NCBI GenBank assembly: GCA_951640165.1
Contig: OX621252.1
Location: forward strand, 2,574,501 to 2,638,500
DNA length: 64,000 nucleotides
Direction: 5' to 3'
Source: Pseudoips prasinana
Lineage: Eukaryota > Arthropoda > Insecta > Lepidoptera > Nolidae
Position 1 is the first letter of the stretch; every line of letters begins with the position of its first letter. Of this stretch, positions 1-10,302 are shown in pieces. The position numbers were made by a program, and so were the translations under genes. Below the pieces are notes generated by a model. It searched no databases and was not told where the DNA came from. It worked only from the letters and a program-made list of their open reading frames with translations.

Positions 1-1338
1 AGTTTTTGGTAAAAAACAATATTATTATAAAACTAAGTACCTAACTCATAAGTATAAAAGCTTTATATGTAGGTATTAGCAGCAAATCAATAACAAGCCT
101 ATTTAAATGACCGACCGGCAGATTATATTTATTTAAATAACAAAAATCTCAATTTTATTTTATATACCAATTAAATCTATATTTTTTAAAGTATGTTTCA
201 AACGCAATGCATCCGAGAAAGTTCTATGGGAGATAAAACTTCGCTTCGATATCGAAATAGACAGATATTGTGTTAGATCTAGTTCCTTGAATATCCTACA
301 TTATCCACCTAATTATGTTACACGTGGTACACAACATCATGAAAGTGAGTTACACACTTAAAAATGAAACAATCCTAACCCGATTCATACGACGTACATC
401 AAACAGTAATGTCCTTTGTGTCTTTGTGGCAGCAATATTTTCCCATTGTTTCGTTGTGCGCCATTAGCGGGCAACAAATGAAAGCGCGCCAAACCTCTCA
501 GCTGTCAGATCGTCCGCCATTTTGCTCAAGAGGCTGAAAGTCGTCATGCCTTTGCCTTAAAAGTAATCCTTTATGTCCGTTCACTTTGTATTTTAGTCAT
601 AGTACCGTGGTGCTTATATACTCTTTGATTGTACTTACGTATCAACCAAGTACCTACTGGCTAGAACCTTTGTCGCAGATATGTTAAAAGATATGAATAA
701 AATTGTACTTGTCTTTGTTTCAATTATGAATTTTATGGTGGAATGTGCTTGTCTTTGTACGTTAAATACTATTTAACTTTTCTGGCCATGGAAATCTTTA
801 GTAGGTCCTCGCCATTTGGGGAGACGACGGGGTATGTGGGAGACCCTAGGGTTACCCACTAAAACCACCACGGCAGCTAGCCTCTAGATGCTTTTAATGA
901 TGGCTCCGGGAACACGAAACGATGTTCATCTGAAACAACTACTTTTTTTTTATAGATAGACAACGATCACACGAATCTAATCCCGATGTCGCGGGATACT
1001 TTACGAACATATTATAGACGGACACAAATTACTTCCAGACTTAGAACAACTGTTTATGGGTCACACAAATAGTTGTCCGGCGCGAGATGCGCACAAGAAG
1101 CGGCGAGGCGACTGTCTTAGCCGCTGCTCTACACATGCAGTCCAACCTTGCACCTATGTGTCTAAAAATAGGTTCCCCCCGGGGCGTAAAGCCTCCGTTG
1201 CACATGTTTATGCGTAGGCGACCAGCAGCTGCCAATTTGTAGGTACCTACACTAACTTGGTTTACCAACTGGGCCTTTCTTGAGAACATCTCGGATTTAA
1301 TCATACGAATAAATCAGTTTAAAAACAGACATATACAA
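1..1338. other. AT-rich non-coding stretch, no gene recognised
   Basis: No exon or RNA gene was recognised. A segment at about 1030-1140 resembles 56997-57085: both contain gggtcacacaaa followed by a decayed tRNA-like head with gcagcggtt on the minus strand. This is probably a degraded SINE. Confidence 0.4.
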
Positions 1339-1725
1339 CATGTAACTTAATTAACGCACGTCCTGAAAATAGTTTGTTCAGAATCGTTTACTGAATCGAT
1401 TTATATCATTTTTAATATAGGTAATTTCTTTTCCAAAATAATTAAAACTAGGGAAATTATCGTTATATTAACCCTGTACAGTCAAAACAAATTGAAATGG
1501 ACCGTAAGTCAAAGTAATAAGACTTTTAAATAGCAGTTTTATTTGTATTTATACAAATTCCATCATTCAACATAAAATAAAGAAAAAAAAACATTATTCC
1601 AAGAAATTAATTTAGCAAATAACGATGCTTATACATGTGCAATAAAAAATGTAGTGTATATATTATGATTATAATATAATATTCTAATTGGGGTGTTTGA
1701 GGGTGTGCGTTAATTACGTTACATG
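1339..1725. mobile_element. MITE with 21-bp terminal inverted repeats, copy 1
   Basis: The left end CATGTAACTTAATTAACGCAC and the right end are inverted copies with a single mismatch. The 387-bp interior is AT-rich and non-coding. A second copy in the same orientation lies at 53814-54201. No target-site duplication was settled, so the superfamily is unknown. Confidence 0.7.
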
Positions 1726-2091
1726 TAGTAGAAGTAGATTAAAACCGACTTCTAAAATAAAAAAAATACTACATTATAAAACTCGTAACTGAGACACATT
1801 GGTATTTATTATTATGTTGGCATATATATATATATTTAATATCATTCTGGTAAAATTTTGGCCCGAGTAGCCATCTGCATGGGAGATATTATATTGCAGT
1901 AGTGCGTGTGCAAAGACAAGTACCTACACACATTAATCCCACACTCTCCTGATCCAATGGGACAAGTTAGCCGAAACGATAGCACTCGCAACTTGTTTAA
2001 ACCGACGCACGAAGTGTTCCAAACCACGGGCCGGTGACCTACTGCGAATTTTGATGTGAAACATCTATAGCCGCACGAAAAACAGATTTCT

Positions 2092-2169
2092 GGCGTGGCG
2101 ACGCATGCCGTGGCGACGCGTCGCCACGCTATGCGATAGTAATGTGTACGGTGTGGCGACGCGTCGCCA
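2092..2169. repeat. cluster of GC-rich perfect palindromes
   Basis: A perfect 20-bp palindrome, cgtggcgacgcgtcgccacg, lies at 2109-2128. A second 16-bp palindrome with the same core lies at 2154-2169, and a related half-copy lies at 2092-2107. The composition is strikingly unlike the AT-rich surroundings. Confidence 0.7.
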
Positions 2170-2424
2170 TGCGCAATCGACTTTTTATTTTATCATTATG
2201 ACATATTTAGTTCCTATCACAATATGTTCTTTTCTGCATATTACTTTTACAAAATAATGACCATGTTTCACATCTGCCAGGCGTCCCGTGACGGCTCACA
2301 TTTTTTTTATATAGAATATCTCAATATCACATTTTGGACCGACCCTCAATCAGAATCGAAAAAGATCAACAAGGAAGTCAATTATCGTTTTATTATAATA
2401 TGGATTATGTCGTAGTATAATAAT

Positions 2425-3085
2425 AATGTCCACGGCGGCGGCCAGTCTCAACAGAGATAGCCATCTCGCGGGACATATTATTATTATCAACAAACACAGG
2501 ATCACTTTCTATTCCATCACTCTCATGATCCGATGGGACGCCTAGCGACAAGACCGGATATTTCCGGTCGTGTCGCTAGGCGTCGGTCTTCTACCTTTTG
2601 GTCAGGTACAAGACCGACGGCTTTCAGTCCTCTCCAAGGTACGGGGGTATAATATCGCCAAGTCCCAAGTCGCCAAGTCCCAAGGATGATGTTGAAAATT
2701 TTGGAACGAAGTTCCTTATCGCGCGTTGTGAAAGGGGGCTAGACGGAAAAAAATTCTCACGAAAATTTGTCATGACACTTTTTGCAGCTGTACGGCGTGC
2801 GCATGTTTCTCTGTCTGTCTCTCTCTCTCTCTTATAGAAAGCAAGCCAGATATTTTCATTTCTATTTCGCATTGAACAGTGTGAATTTTTGTTGAGTGTA
2901 TACAGGTTTTTTGTACATAATAAGTAATAACTTCGTTCCATCCGGGTGTCCCTTGACACCTCTCAAGTTTTTTCCTTTTTTTCAGAAATGTCCCAAAATC
3001 GATTTTTTGCCGACCTGGGATCTTAACCCAGGACCATGTTCTCTGCGGCTAAATACGCTACCGCCAGACCAAGTCGTAGTAGGTA
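2425..3085 (-). mobile_element. tRNA-headed SINE (family 3), minus strand, interrupted copy
   Basis: The 3' part (2425-2695) and the tRNA-like head (about 2975-3085) match the intact plus-strand copies at 24229-24604 and 50768-51147. The two parts are separated by an insertion bounded by inverted repeats. This copy also has a local inverted duplication at 2537-2584 (arms beginning gacgcctagcgaca) that the other copies lack. Confidence 0.65.
2703..2939. mobile_element. small element with inverted GGAACGAAGTT ends, inside a SINE
   Basis: GGAACGAAGTT at 2703-2713 is the inverse of AACTTCGTTCC at 2929-2939. The segment breaks a SINE and includes a CT-rich microsatellite at about 2812-2834. The exact outer borders are uncertain. 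Confidence 0.45.
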
Positions 3086-3744
3086 TACTGCACGCGTAGT
3101 GCAGTAGGCAGGGGCTAAGGTATTCTTTTTTTTTTTTTTTCATAATCAGAATCATTTATTTCACAAAAATAGGGTACATACAGGTCTTAATCTAGAAAGT
3201 GCATGCTGCCTATCTTGTCTTCGCCTAGCTACTACGGGGCGCACGTGTTTCACGTTCGATTCCTGCACAGGATGACTCATTTTTTTAACATGAAGTTTAC
3301 AGTTAGCTTAGAAATCTTTTTTTTTTATGTACACACAGTAAAAAGTAAATATAAGCAAGTATACAATACGAAAGAGTACAAAGGCACTGCTTATTTCTAA
3401 TGAAATCTCTTCCAACTGGCCCGTGAGAGGAGATATAGTATGAAAGAGGAATTGTGTATCTTCTTTATTGTGTCTATCTTTCACTGCTTCACCGGAAAAT
3501 AGATCTGTATCATAACTTGTGCGACTCATTTCTAGTTGCTCCGCGTCAGGATGTGTTTTGTGTTTGTAAAGTACCCCGCAAAAAGTACGTCGATGGGCGA
3601 TTTTATTCTAAGTAAATGTTCGTGATGGATTTGACAGTTCTTCGGCTAGTAGCGGTGACAACGGTATATTCTGTGAGCAGCACTCTCGTGAAACCTTTAA
3701 GATGATGGACAGGATTTGAAATGTCGTAAACAAATCGATCAAGC

Positions 3745-4072
3745 TCTTGGGCTACTCGCAAGACAAGCAATTGTGGAGAAGTTTTGGATTCTTTATCCAG
3801 CAGTGGACCAGCAGTTATCCAGCTTTGCTCTGGAGGGAAGTGGAACTATTCATTTACTAACTCCTCTTTTTTTCTTTCTAATTAAATTCGTTGCGGGATC
3901 CAAGACAGTTAAAGCGATTCCCCGGGATATGCCTGAGCTTCACCGCTCAGTGTCATTTCATTGTGTGCCACTGTTGATCCTGACTTGCAGGAGTTGCAGT
4001 GGTGTGTAAGAGGGAGGAGCTAGTAAAGAATAAACCAGCAGTGGACGTCTTTCGGTTGATCTGATCATGATG
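3745..4072 (+). mobile_element. 3' end of an RTE retrotransposon, split by repeat A
   Basis: Bases 3765-3815 match the C-terminal codons of the RTE at 6431-8880 (the AQDRQLWRS... region). Bases 4035-4072 match its tail, cagcagtggacgtctttcgg followed by atgatgatg. Repeat A (3816-4012) lies between them, which makes this a nested insertion. Confidence 0.6.
3816..4012 (-). repeat. repeat A, copy 1 (possible captured coding fragment)
   Basis: Similar to 11163-11333, 15998-16190 and 54913-55155. Read on the minus strand, the copies share a peptide pattern ESLxLxWIP...STSxQSKxGD. This copy has stops in that frame. The family was not recognised. Confidence 0.55.
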
Positions 4073-4300
4073 ATGAAACAACTTGGTCCGACGGATAAGT
4101 GAAGCACCTAATCTGAAAACATATGACACCCCCAGTACAGCACCACAATTTTAAACATTTTGTCACACATGTGAGGAACAGCAAGAAACACTATTGAGGC
4201 TATGGGCCTTTCTTTTAACTTGACGCTTTCAAATCTAAAAACCAAGTAATCTAGAGGGGCCCCTCTTTGGGCTAACTTTGTACTTAATTGGACCATACAA

Positions 4301-4595
4301 TCTATACAATTATAATAAAATCGAAGGAAAGGCAAAACTGTACCTACATTGAAATTTTTTTTAAAGGATACTTGGGTCTACAATCGATATATAGTTTTTA
4401 GAATTTTTGTCTGTATGTATGTCTAGGCCAAACTCAAAAAGTGCTGCATAGATTTACTTCAAATTTTGCATGAATATTACTAAGAGGTCGGGTCAACATA
4501 TAGGCTACATATTATCACGCTATCACCTACGGGGAGGAGCTATGATAATTTAAAATTTAAAGTTTGACGCGGGTATAACCCCGGGGCACAGCTAG
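4301..4595 (+). mobile_element. non-autonomous Helitron-like element
   Basis: It starts TCTATACAAT after a host A and ends GGGGCACAGCTAG before a host T, which are classic Helitron borders. The interior matches three other copies, at 23791-24111, 38376-38682 and 39064-39382. It has no coding capacity. Confidence 0.75.
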
Positions 4596-4644
4596 TATAA
4601 CAATAATACTTGCTGATACCACCCAATTTTATATTGAAGATAAG

Positions 4645-4783
4645 TACAGACGCCAGCACATCAAGTTAACCCAATCTATCAAATTTGCCCAATTTAAAGT
4701 GAACCTATTGTTTTTGTGATAGAGTTGAAAATCTATAAAAGAAAGTTGATACATTGGGGTTGCTGGATGTGCTGGCGTCTGTA
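4645..4783. mobile_element. 139-bp foldback MITE, copy 1
   Basis: The element is an almost complete palindrome with ends TACAGACGCCAGCACATC and the inverse. It is the same length as the copies at 5050-5188 and 49842-49980. If the outer TA is the target duplication, the inverted repeat starts CAGACGCC, suggesting mobilisation by a Tc1/mariner-type transposase. Confidence 0.8.
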
Positions 4784-5049
4784 CGACAACTTTTTGACTT
4801 GTTAGAAAGAACGTGGGCGTCCGATTCTCCAAGTGGTTTTGTTAACTGACTTTAAGTATGCAAAATTGCTGTGATTGTGATTCCTGTCACTGCGGAAAAC
4901 ACATTATTAACGTTTTTAAAACAATCAATTTAAAAGATACTCTTTGTAATTGACTGCGTCAAACAAAAAAAAATATTATTTTTACTTACTTAAGTTATTA
5001 ACTTACTTAGGAATTAAAATAAGAAGCCAGTCTGGAAGACTAAATTTGG

Positions 5050-5188
5050 TACAGACGCCAGCACATCCAGCTACCCCAATCTGTCAAACTTCTTTTATAG
5101 ATTTTCAACTTTATCACATAAGCATAACGTTCACTTTCAATTGGGGAAATTTAACAGATTGGGGTAGCTTGATGTGCTGGTGTCTGTA
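5050..5188. mobile_element. 139-bp foldback MITE, copy 2
   Basis: Same family as 4645-4783, from which it is only 266 bp away. The ends are TACAGACGCCAGCACATCCA and the inverse. Confidence 0.85.
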
Positions 5189-5464
5189 CATATTAATTGG
5201 ATTTTTTTATAGTTACTTTCAGTACTTGATCCCTAACACTTTTGATGTGTGTGGTTTTTCCATATTAACCTGCCTCTCATTCTACTCCTTGTACTAAATT
5301 ATTAGCCTCACTAAATTTGTATATTTCTGTTTGACAATAACTTAATACAAGCTAGCTAAACATAAATGCTAAAATAAATTTTATAAATGTTTTCATACAA
5401 TCCGTGTACCTCTAAATATCTATGTAACTTTAAAATAAAAATAAAATAAAAATTGTTTTTATTC

Positions 5465-5607
5465 ACGTAGACTTTAAAAAAGCGCTTGTAAATAGTCAGA
5501 ACATGTTTGTAGTAATATAGTTACTAGAAATAATTATGTATACCTACTTAATTATATTACTACAAACATGTTCTGTCTATTTACAATCGCTTTTTTGAAG
5601 TATACGT
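5465..5607. mobile_element. 143-bp foldback element with 53-bp arms
   Basis: Arms 5465-5517 and 5555-5607 pair with about four mismatches around a short AT-rich loop. Partial relatives occur at about 15030-15083 and 52838-52875 (gactttaaaaaaggcttgta). No coding capacity. Confidence 0.75.
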
Positions 5608-5949
5608 AAATAATAACCTTTCTTTTTTATGTATAACAAATCTAGACAGTAAAGTTTCATTTAATTATATCATGAATGACACATGGAAATAGTTATTTAA
5701 GTTGAATTATTTAATTAATTGAATAATTAATAGCACATAGTTTTTAGTGAAGTTCGAAGAAAAATAACTATTTGGCGTCGACTGTACAACTGTGAGTGGG
5801 CTATGAAAACCTGTCATTAAATAACAATTGAAGAACAAAGTGTTGATGTGTTGACTCACAACAAACATGCAGGCATGACGTCATGATTAGTCTCATTAGA
5901 ACGAGATGATATGAATTGTTATAATGAGCGGTTGGAAATATATTGAGGC

Positions 5950-6297
5950 GTATTCATATTGATAGGATTTACTGAATAATTATTGTATATTGTAACGTGG
6001 TAATAAAGTTCTAAAAATATAAAATAAATACAAAAAATAATTACATACAAACCAAAGCGGCCTAAAAGGATTAGCATCCATTTATACTAATATAGATGAC
6101 ATTATTATTACTATTTTTATATTATTATTTCTTATGAACAATGTATTAGAATATTATAATTAATGTAAGATGTAAATGATTTGATAGAATTTCGCATGTC
6201 ATTGTCGACAAAATATGTGAAACTATAATTGTGATGACTATAAAATCTTGTCTGTACCATATTTTAAGCGAAATAAAGGTTACTTACTTACTTACTT
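5950..6297 (+). repeat. probable 3' tail of a non-LTR retrotransposon ending (TTAC)n
   Basis: The AT-rich stretch ends AAATAAAGG and then four TTAC units at about 6279-6297. The element at 25425-27478 has a similar (TTAC)n tail on the minus strand. No coding part is preserved. Confidence 0.4.
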
Positions 6298-6430
6298 ATA
6301 CTGTAACCAAGAAGAGTTGTAAAAGGAGAAGGTGGCCTTATAATAGATACCTTATATCGCGACGCAATTTCTCACTTTAATAACAAAACAGTAATACTTG
6401 ATAGATTCAATTTTCGAGTATGTCACATAT

Positions 6431-8880
6431 CATCATCATCATCATCATCATATCAGCCGAAAGACGTCCACTGCTGGACAAAGGCCTCCCCCAAAGATCT
6501 CCACAATTGCCGGTCTTGTGCTATTCGCATCCAGCATTTTCCAGCGACCCGCACAAGATCATCGGTCCATCTTGTAGGGGGCCTGCCCACGCTGCGTCTT
6601 CCGGTTCGTGGTCGCCACTCGAGAACCTTTCTGCCCCAACGGCCGTCGGCTCTACGAGCTATGTGCCCTGCCCACTGCCACTTCAGCTTGGCAATTCTTC
6701 GGGCTATGTCGGTGACTTTGGTTCGCCTGCGGATTTCGACATTTCTGATGCGATCCCGCAGGGAAACTCCGAGCATTAGCCCTCTCCATTGCTCTTTAGG
6801 TGACCTTGAGCCTTCTAATAAGGCCCATAGTGAGCGACCACGTCTCTGTTCCGTATGTCATCACTGGCAACACACACTGGTCGAAGACTTTCGACTTGAG
6901 ACACTGCGGTATTTTGGACGAGAAGATGTTACGTAGCTTCCCGAACGCTGCCCAGCCGAGTTGGATTCTACGATTGACCTCCTTCTCGAAGTTGGACCTA
7001 CCTAGTTGGATGGTCTGTCCTAGGTAAATATAGTTCTCTACAACTTCGAGTGCAGAGTCACCAACTTTCAATTGAGTGGGTGCAACATGGACGTTTGACA
7101 TGATTTTCGTCTTATCCATGTTCATTTTCAGACCCACTTGTTGAGAGACTCTGCTGAGGTCATCGAGCATTGTACCGAGGTCTTCCATGGTCTCAGCCAT
7201 GACTACGATATCATCGGCAAATCGAAGGTGAGTGATGTACTCGCCATTGACATTGATGCCAAAGCCTTTCCAGTCCAGAAGCTTGAAGACGTCTTCCAAT
7301 GCAGCGGTGAACAGTTTCGGAGATATAACATCTCCATGTCTCACGCCTCGCTGCAAGTGGATAGGTTTCGAGATCTGGTCCTGGAGTCGCACTGACATAG
7401 TGGCGTTTTCATACAAACACTTTATCACCTCGATATACCGGTAGTCAATTTGGCACCTTATGAGAGACCTCAGCACGGCCCATGTTTCGATAGAATCAAA
7501 GGCTTTCTCATAGTCCACAAACGCTAAGCACAGTGGCTTGTTATACTCTTCGGTCTTCTGTATAACTTGCCGCAGCGTATGTATGTGGTCTATGGTGCTA
7601 AAGCCTTTTCGGAAACCGGCTTGTTCGGGAGGCTGGAAGTCGTCAAACCTGCGCGCGAGACGGTTCGTAACGACCCTCGAAAACAACTTGTTAACATGGC
7701 TCAGCAGTGTGATGGGTCTATAATTCTTCGATAGGGTCTTGTCGCCCTTTTTGAAGAAGAGCACCACCACACTTCTGTGCCATGCTTGTGGCGTTTGACC
7801 ATGTAGTGTGACGGAGTTAAATAACTTCTGAAGGGCCCGTAGGATTGGTGTACCACCCGCCTTCAGAAGCTCTGCTGTAACTCCATCATCACCAGGCGCC
7901 TTATTGTTCTTGAGTTGTTTGAGAGCCATTCTAATCTCGTACAGGCTGACGTCCGGGATGTCTTCGGTGTAGTGTCGGGTTAGTCGTGCTCTGGGATCTG
8001 AGGCATGACTTTTGACAGATGGCTGTGTTGTCGTATATAACTGTCCGTAGAACTTCTCGATCTCTCCCAGCAACTCAGGTTTAGACGTGACGATTCTACC
8101 ATCCTCAGTCTTCAGCTTCGTCAGTTGGCTCTGTCCAACAGACAGAGCTCTTGCGAACACTTTGGAGCCTTTGTTCCGCTCAATGGCCTCTTTAATACTA
8201 ATTGTATTAAATTGCCGCGTGTCGCGAGTCAAAGACTTTGAGATCTGTCTGTTGGGCTGCCGATATCTGGTAGCATCATCTGAGGATGTCAGAACCATTT
8301 TCCGTCTATCTTCCATAAGTTGCAGGGTAAAGTCAGAGATCTTTTTAGTTCTGTTTGTACGGCGGGCCTTGAAGACCTTAGACCCAGCCGTATGGACAGC
8401 TTCTACGAGCCTGTCATAGTATGAGTCTACTTCCTCGCAGTCTGCTAGGCATTCGAAACGGTTTTGCAGTTCGAGCTGAAATGGTTCGGGGTTTTGGACG
8501 TGGATAGGTAAAGGTCGGAGCGTAGACTTTATCAGTCGGGACCTCTGGAGTTTGACATTAAGGTTCAATGAGCCTCTGACCAGTCTGTGATCGCTCCCGG
8601 TTTTAACCGCATTGATCACGGAGACATCATTGAACATCTGTCGTCTCGTCGACAAGATAAAGTCTATCTCATTTTTAGTTTTACCATCGGGGCTCACCCA
8701 GGTCCATTTGCGGTGATCCGGCTTCCTGAAGAAGGAATTCATCATAAAGAGTCCCTCCTTCTCCATGAAGTCGGCCAACATTTGGCCCCGGGGGTTCCGG
8801 TCTCCAGTTCCAAATTGCCCCACTCTCAGCTCATTACCGAATCGTTTGCCCAGCTTCGCGTTAACGTCACATATATTCCT
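6431..8880 (-). mobile_element. 5'-truncated RTE-type non-LTR retrotransposon
   Basis: The element contains the C-terminal part of an AP endonuclease domain, a full reverse transcriptase and a conserved C-terminal segment. It ends in a (ATG)7 tail on the minus strand (6431-6451), a simple-repeat tail typical of RTE elements. Homology starts abruptly near 8880, consistent with 5' truncation during target-primed reverse transcription. Confidence 0.85.
6453..8876 (-). pseudogene. RTE endonuclease/reverse transcriptase, decayed
   Basis: The main open stretch (8823 down to 6796, 675 codons) holds the end of the endonuclease (GSDHRLVRG) and then the RT: NYRPITLL, the catalytic FADDIVVMAE near 7222-7211, and GRSNFEKEVNRRI. 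The frame stays open upstream to about 8876 (DVNAKLGKRFG). Near 6798-6796 a CAA-to-TAA nonsense change is followed within about 20 bases by a one-base frameshift. The remaining C-terminus (AMLGVSLRDRIRN...WQWAGHIARR) continues in another frame to a stop at 6455-6453. The enzyme would nick target DNA and copy its RNA at the site. This copy lacks most of the endonuclease and is probably dead. Confidence 0.85.
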
Positions 8881-8903
8881 TTTTTATTTCGGTGGTAAGT
8901 TTT

Positions 8904-8920
8904 AAGGTTGTAAGTCATCC
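8904..8920 (+). repeat. target-site duplication, left copy
   Basis: aaggttgtaagtcatcc here is identical to 9156-9172 and flanks the insertion 8921-9157. The first two A of the right copy could belong to the poly(A) tail. Confidence 0.85.
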
Positions 8921-9157
8921 CGGCAATCCCAAGCCCTCCCAGGGTACGTGTCCCGACCATCTGGGACATGGCGCAAAAGAGGGGCACCGGAGCAGCATAC
9001 CCGCGTTCCCGGGGCTCCTCCCATCAGGCGCCAAGAGAAGTCCACGGCAGGTTAGGTTTAGTCGGTGCGAGTCCGACATACCCATCCGCAGACACTTTTT
9101 GCGGGTGGCACGCGTAGGCATTCCCCCTGCCTAATAAAAAAAAAAAACCAAAAAAAA
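8921..9157 (+). mobile_element. short non-LTR 3'-end insertion with poly(A) tail
   Basis: A 237-bp GC-rich segment starts CGGCAATCCCAAGCCCTCCC and ends in an A-rich tail. It is bounded by perfect 15-17 bp target-site duplications. Parts recur at 19555-19592 and 20279-20425. At 19310-19592 they follow a non-LTR C-terminal coding remnant, so this is most likely a severely 5'-truncated copy of that element's 3' region. Confidence 0.75.
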
Positions 9158-9172
9158 GGTTGTAAGTCATCC
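9156..9172 (+). repeat. target-site duplication, right copy
   Basis: Identical to 8904-8920 and directly follows the A-rich tail. Confidence 0.85.
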
Positions 9173-9410
9173 ATCTACAAATAGTAAAATGTGGTCAAGA
9201 CCTCCATTATCTTATCACTCCATCCCTGTTCTTTTATCGGACCACTAGCCTATTATAATACGGAGGAGTCTCCACCTCTTTGTCGTTGACATTCCATCTT
9301 GCCGTAGCAAGTGTCTCGCTTCCTCTTTTCCCGTTCATACAGCCAAACTGGAGAATTTTCTCCTGGATTTTGTGGCTAGATTTATTTATATAAGATTAGA
9401 GACACATACC

Positions 9411-9894
9411 TTCCTCAAATCTCGAATTCTGCGGGCGCTGCTGCTACATCTGCAGAGAACCTCAAGCGGCGTAAGTACTCCCGCCTAATCGGCAGTTACG
9501 TTTTTGAGCCATTTGGGGTTGAAACACTAGGACCATGGGGTCCAGGTGCTCGTTCACTCTTCAAGAGCATCTCTAAAAAATTTATCGACACCACACGTGA
9601 CCAGAGGGCTGGTCTATTTTTTGCACAGAGAATAAGCATTGCCATACAACGTGGCAATGCTGCCAGCCTTCTGGGCACGATACCCTTTGATGCCGATGCG
9701 GAGCGCTTAATGCGCCTTTAGTTAGTTTATTTTAGTTTAGTTTATAGCATTATAGTTAAAATTTCTTATTCAATAAATTTCTTCTTCTTAGAAAATTAGG
9801 TATAATTTAAATTTAAATTGTTATTTTACATGTAGTCGAAATTTGTTATTGTCTTCGATTTAAAAGAAAGTTTTTAAAAAATTATTACTTTCAA
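9411..9894 (+). mobile_element. truncated retroelement insertion with 13-bp target-site duplication
   Basis: agagacacatacc occurs at 9398-9410 and at 9895-9907, bounding a 484-bp insertion that contains a coding remnant (about 9419-9721) and an AT-rich 3' tail. There is no long poly(A) tail. Confidence 0.65.
9419..9721 (+). pseudogene. C-terminal fragment of a reverse-transcriptase-type protein
   Basis: An open frame of about 100 codons reads SNSAGAAATSAENLKRRKY, then EPFGVETLGPWGPGAR, then AQRISIAIQRGNAASLLGT, ending with TAG at 9719-9721. This pattern is familiar to me as the conserved C-terminus of dispersed retroelement-like proteins in many invertebrates, but I cannot name the clade. 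There is no in-frame start; the 5' part is missing. Confidence 0.65.
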
Positions 9895-10044
9895 AGAGAC
9901 ACATACCAGTTTAGCGGTAACTCGCACAACATGGGTTTATTCAAGACCAGAGGAAAGATACATCATAAGGTACGCGTGGTTCATCCTAAATAAATGGTAA
10001 TTCTAAATGATTTATTACAAACCGCGGCCCGAAAAACCTGCATA

Positions 10045-10302
10045 CCGTGTGTGAATAATATCCTGGGACATTATTCACACACGGCCATCTGATCCCCAAC
10101 TAAGCAGAGCTTGTACGATGGAAACCAGATAGGTAACTGCTATACTACATATTATGCTACTTTACTTTTTGTAAATACTTATATAGATAATTACACCCAG
10201 ACTCAGGATAAACAGACATGTTAATGCACACCAATGTCCTGAGTGGGAATCGAAGCCACGACCTTGGGCGTGAAAGGCAAGCAACTACGCTAACCGGCCC
10301 GT
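10045..10302 (-). mobile_element. tRNA-headed SINE (family 2), minus strand
   Basis: Matches the plus-strand copy at 59247-59515. The tRNA-like head is at the high-coordinate end (complement of gggaatcgaagccacgacc) and the tail contains ccatctgatcccc on the plus strand. The tail end forms a hairpin (10043-10083, arms ccgtgtgtgaataat). Confidence 0.75.

Noticed and set aside
4950..5297. 115-codon plus-strand frame
   Set aside because: It reads through the foldback MITE at 5050-5188; similar frames occur in the other MITE copies.
6420..6779. 119-codon plus-strand open frame
   Set aside because: Antisense shadow of the RTE C-terminal region; His/Ile-rich start comes from the (CAT)n tail.
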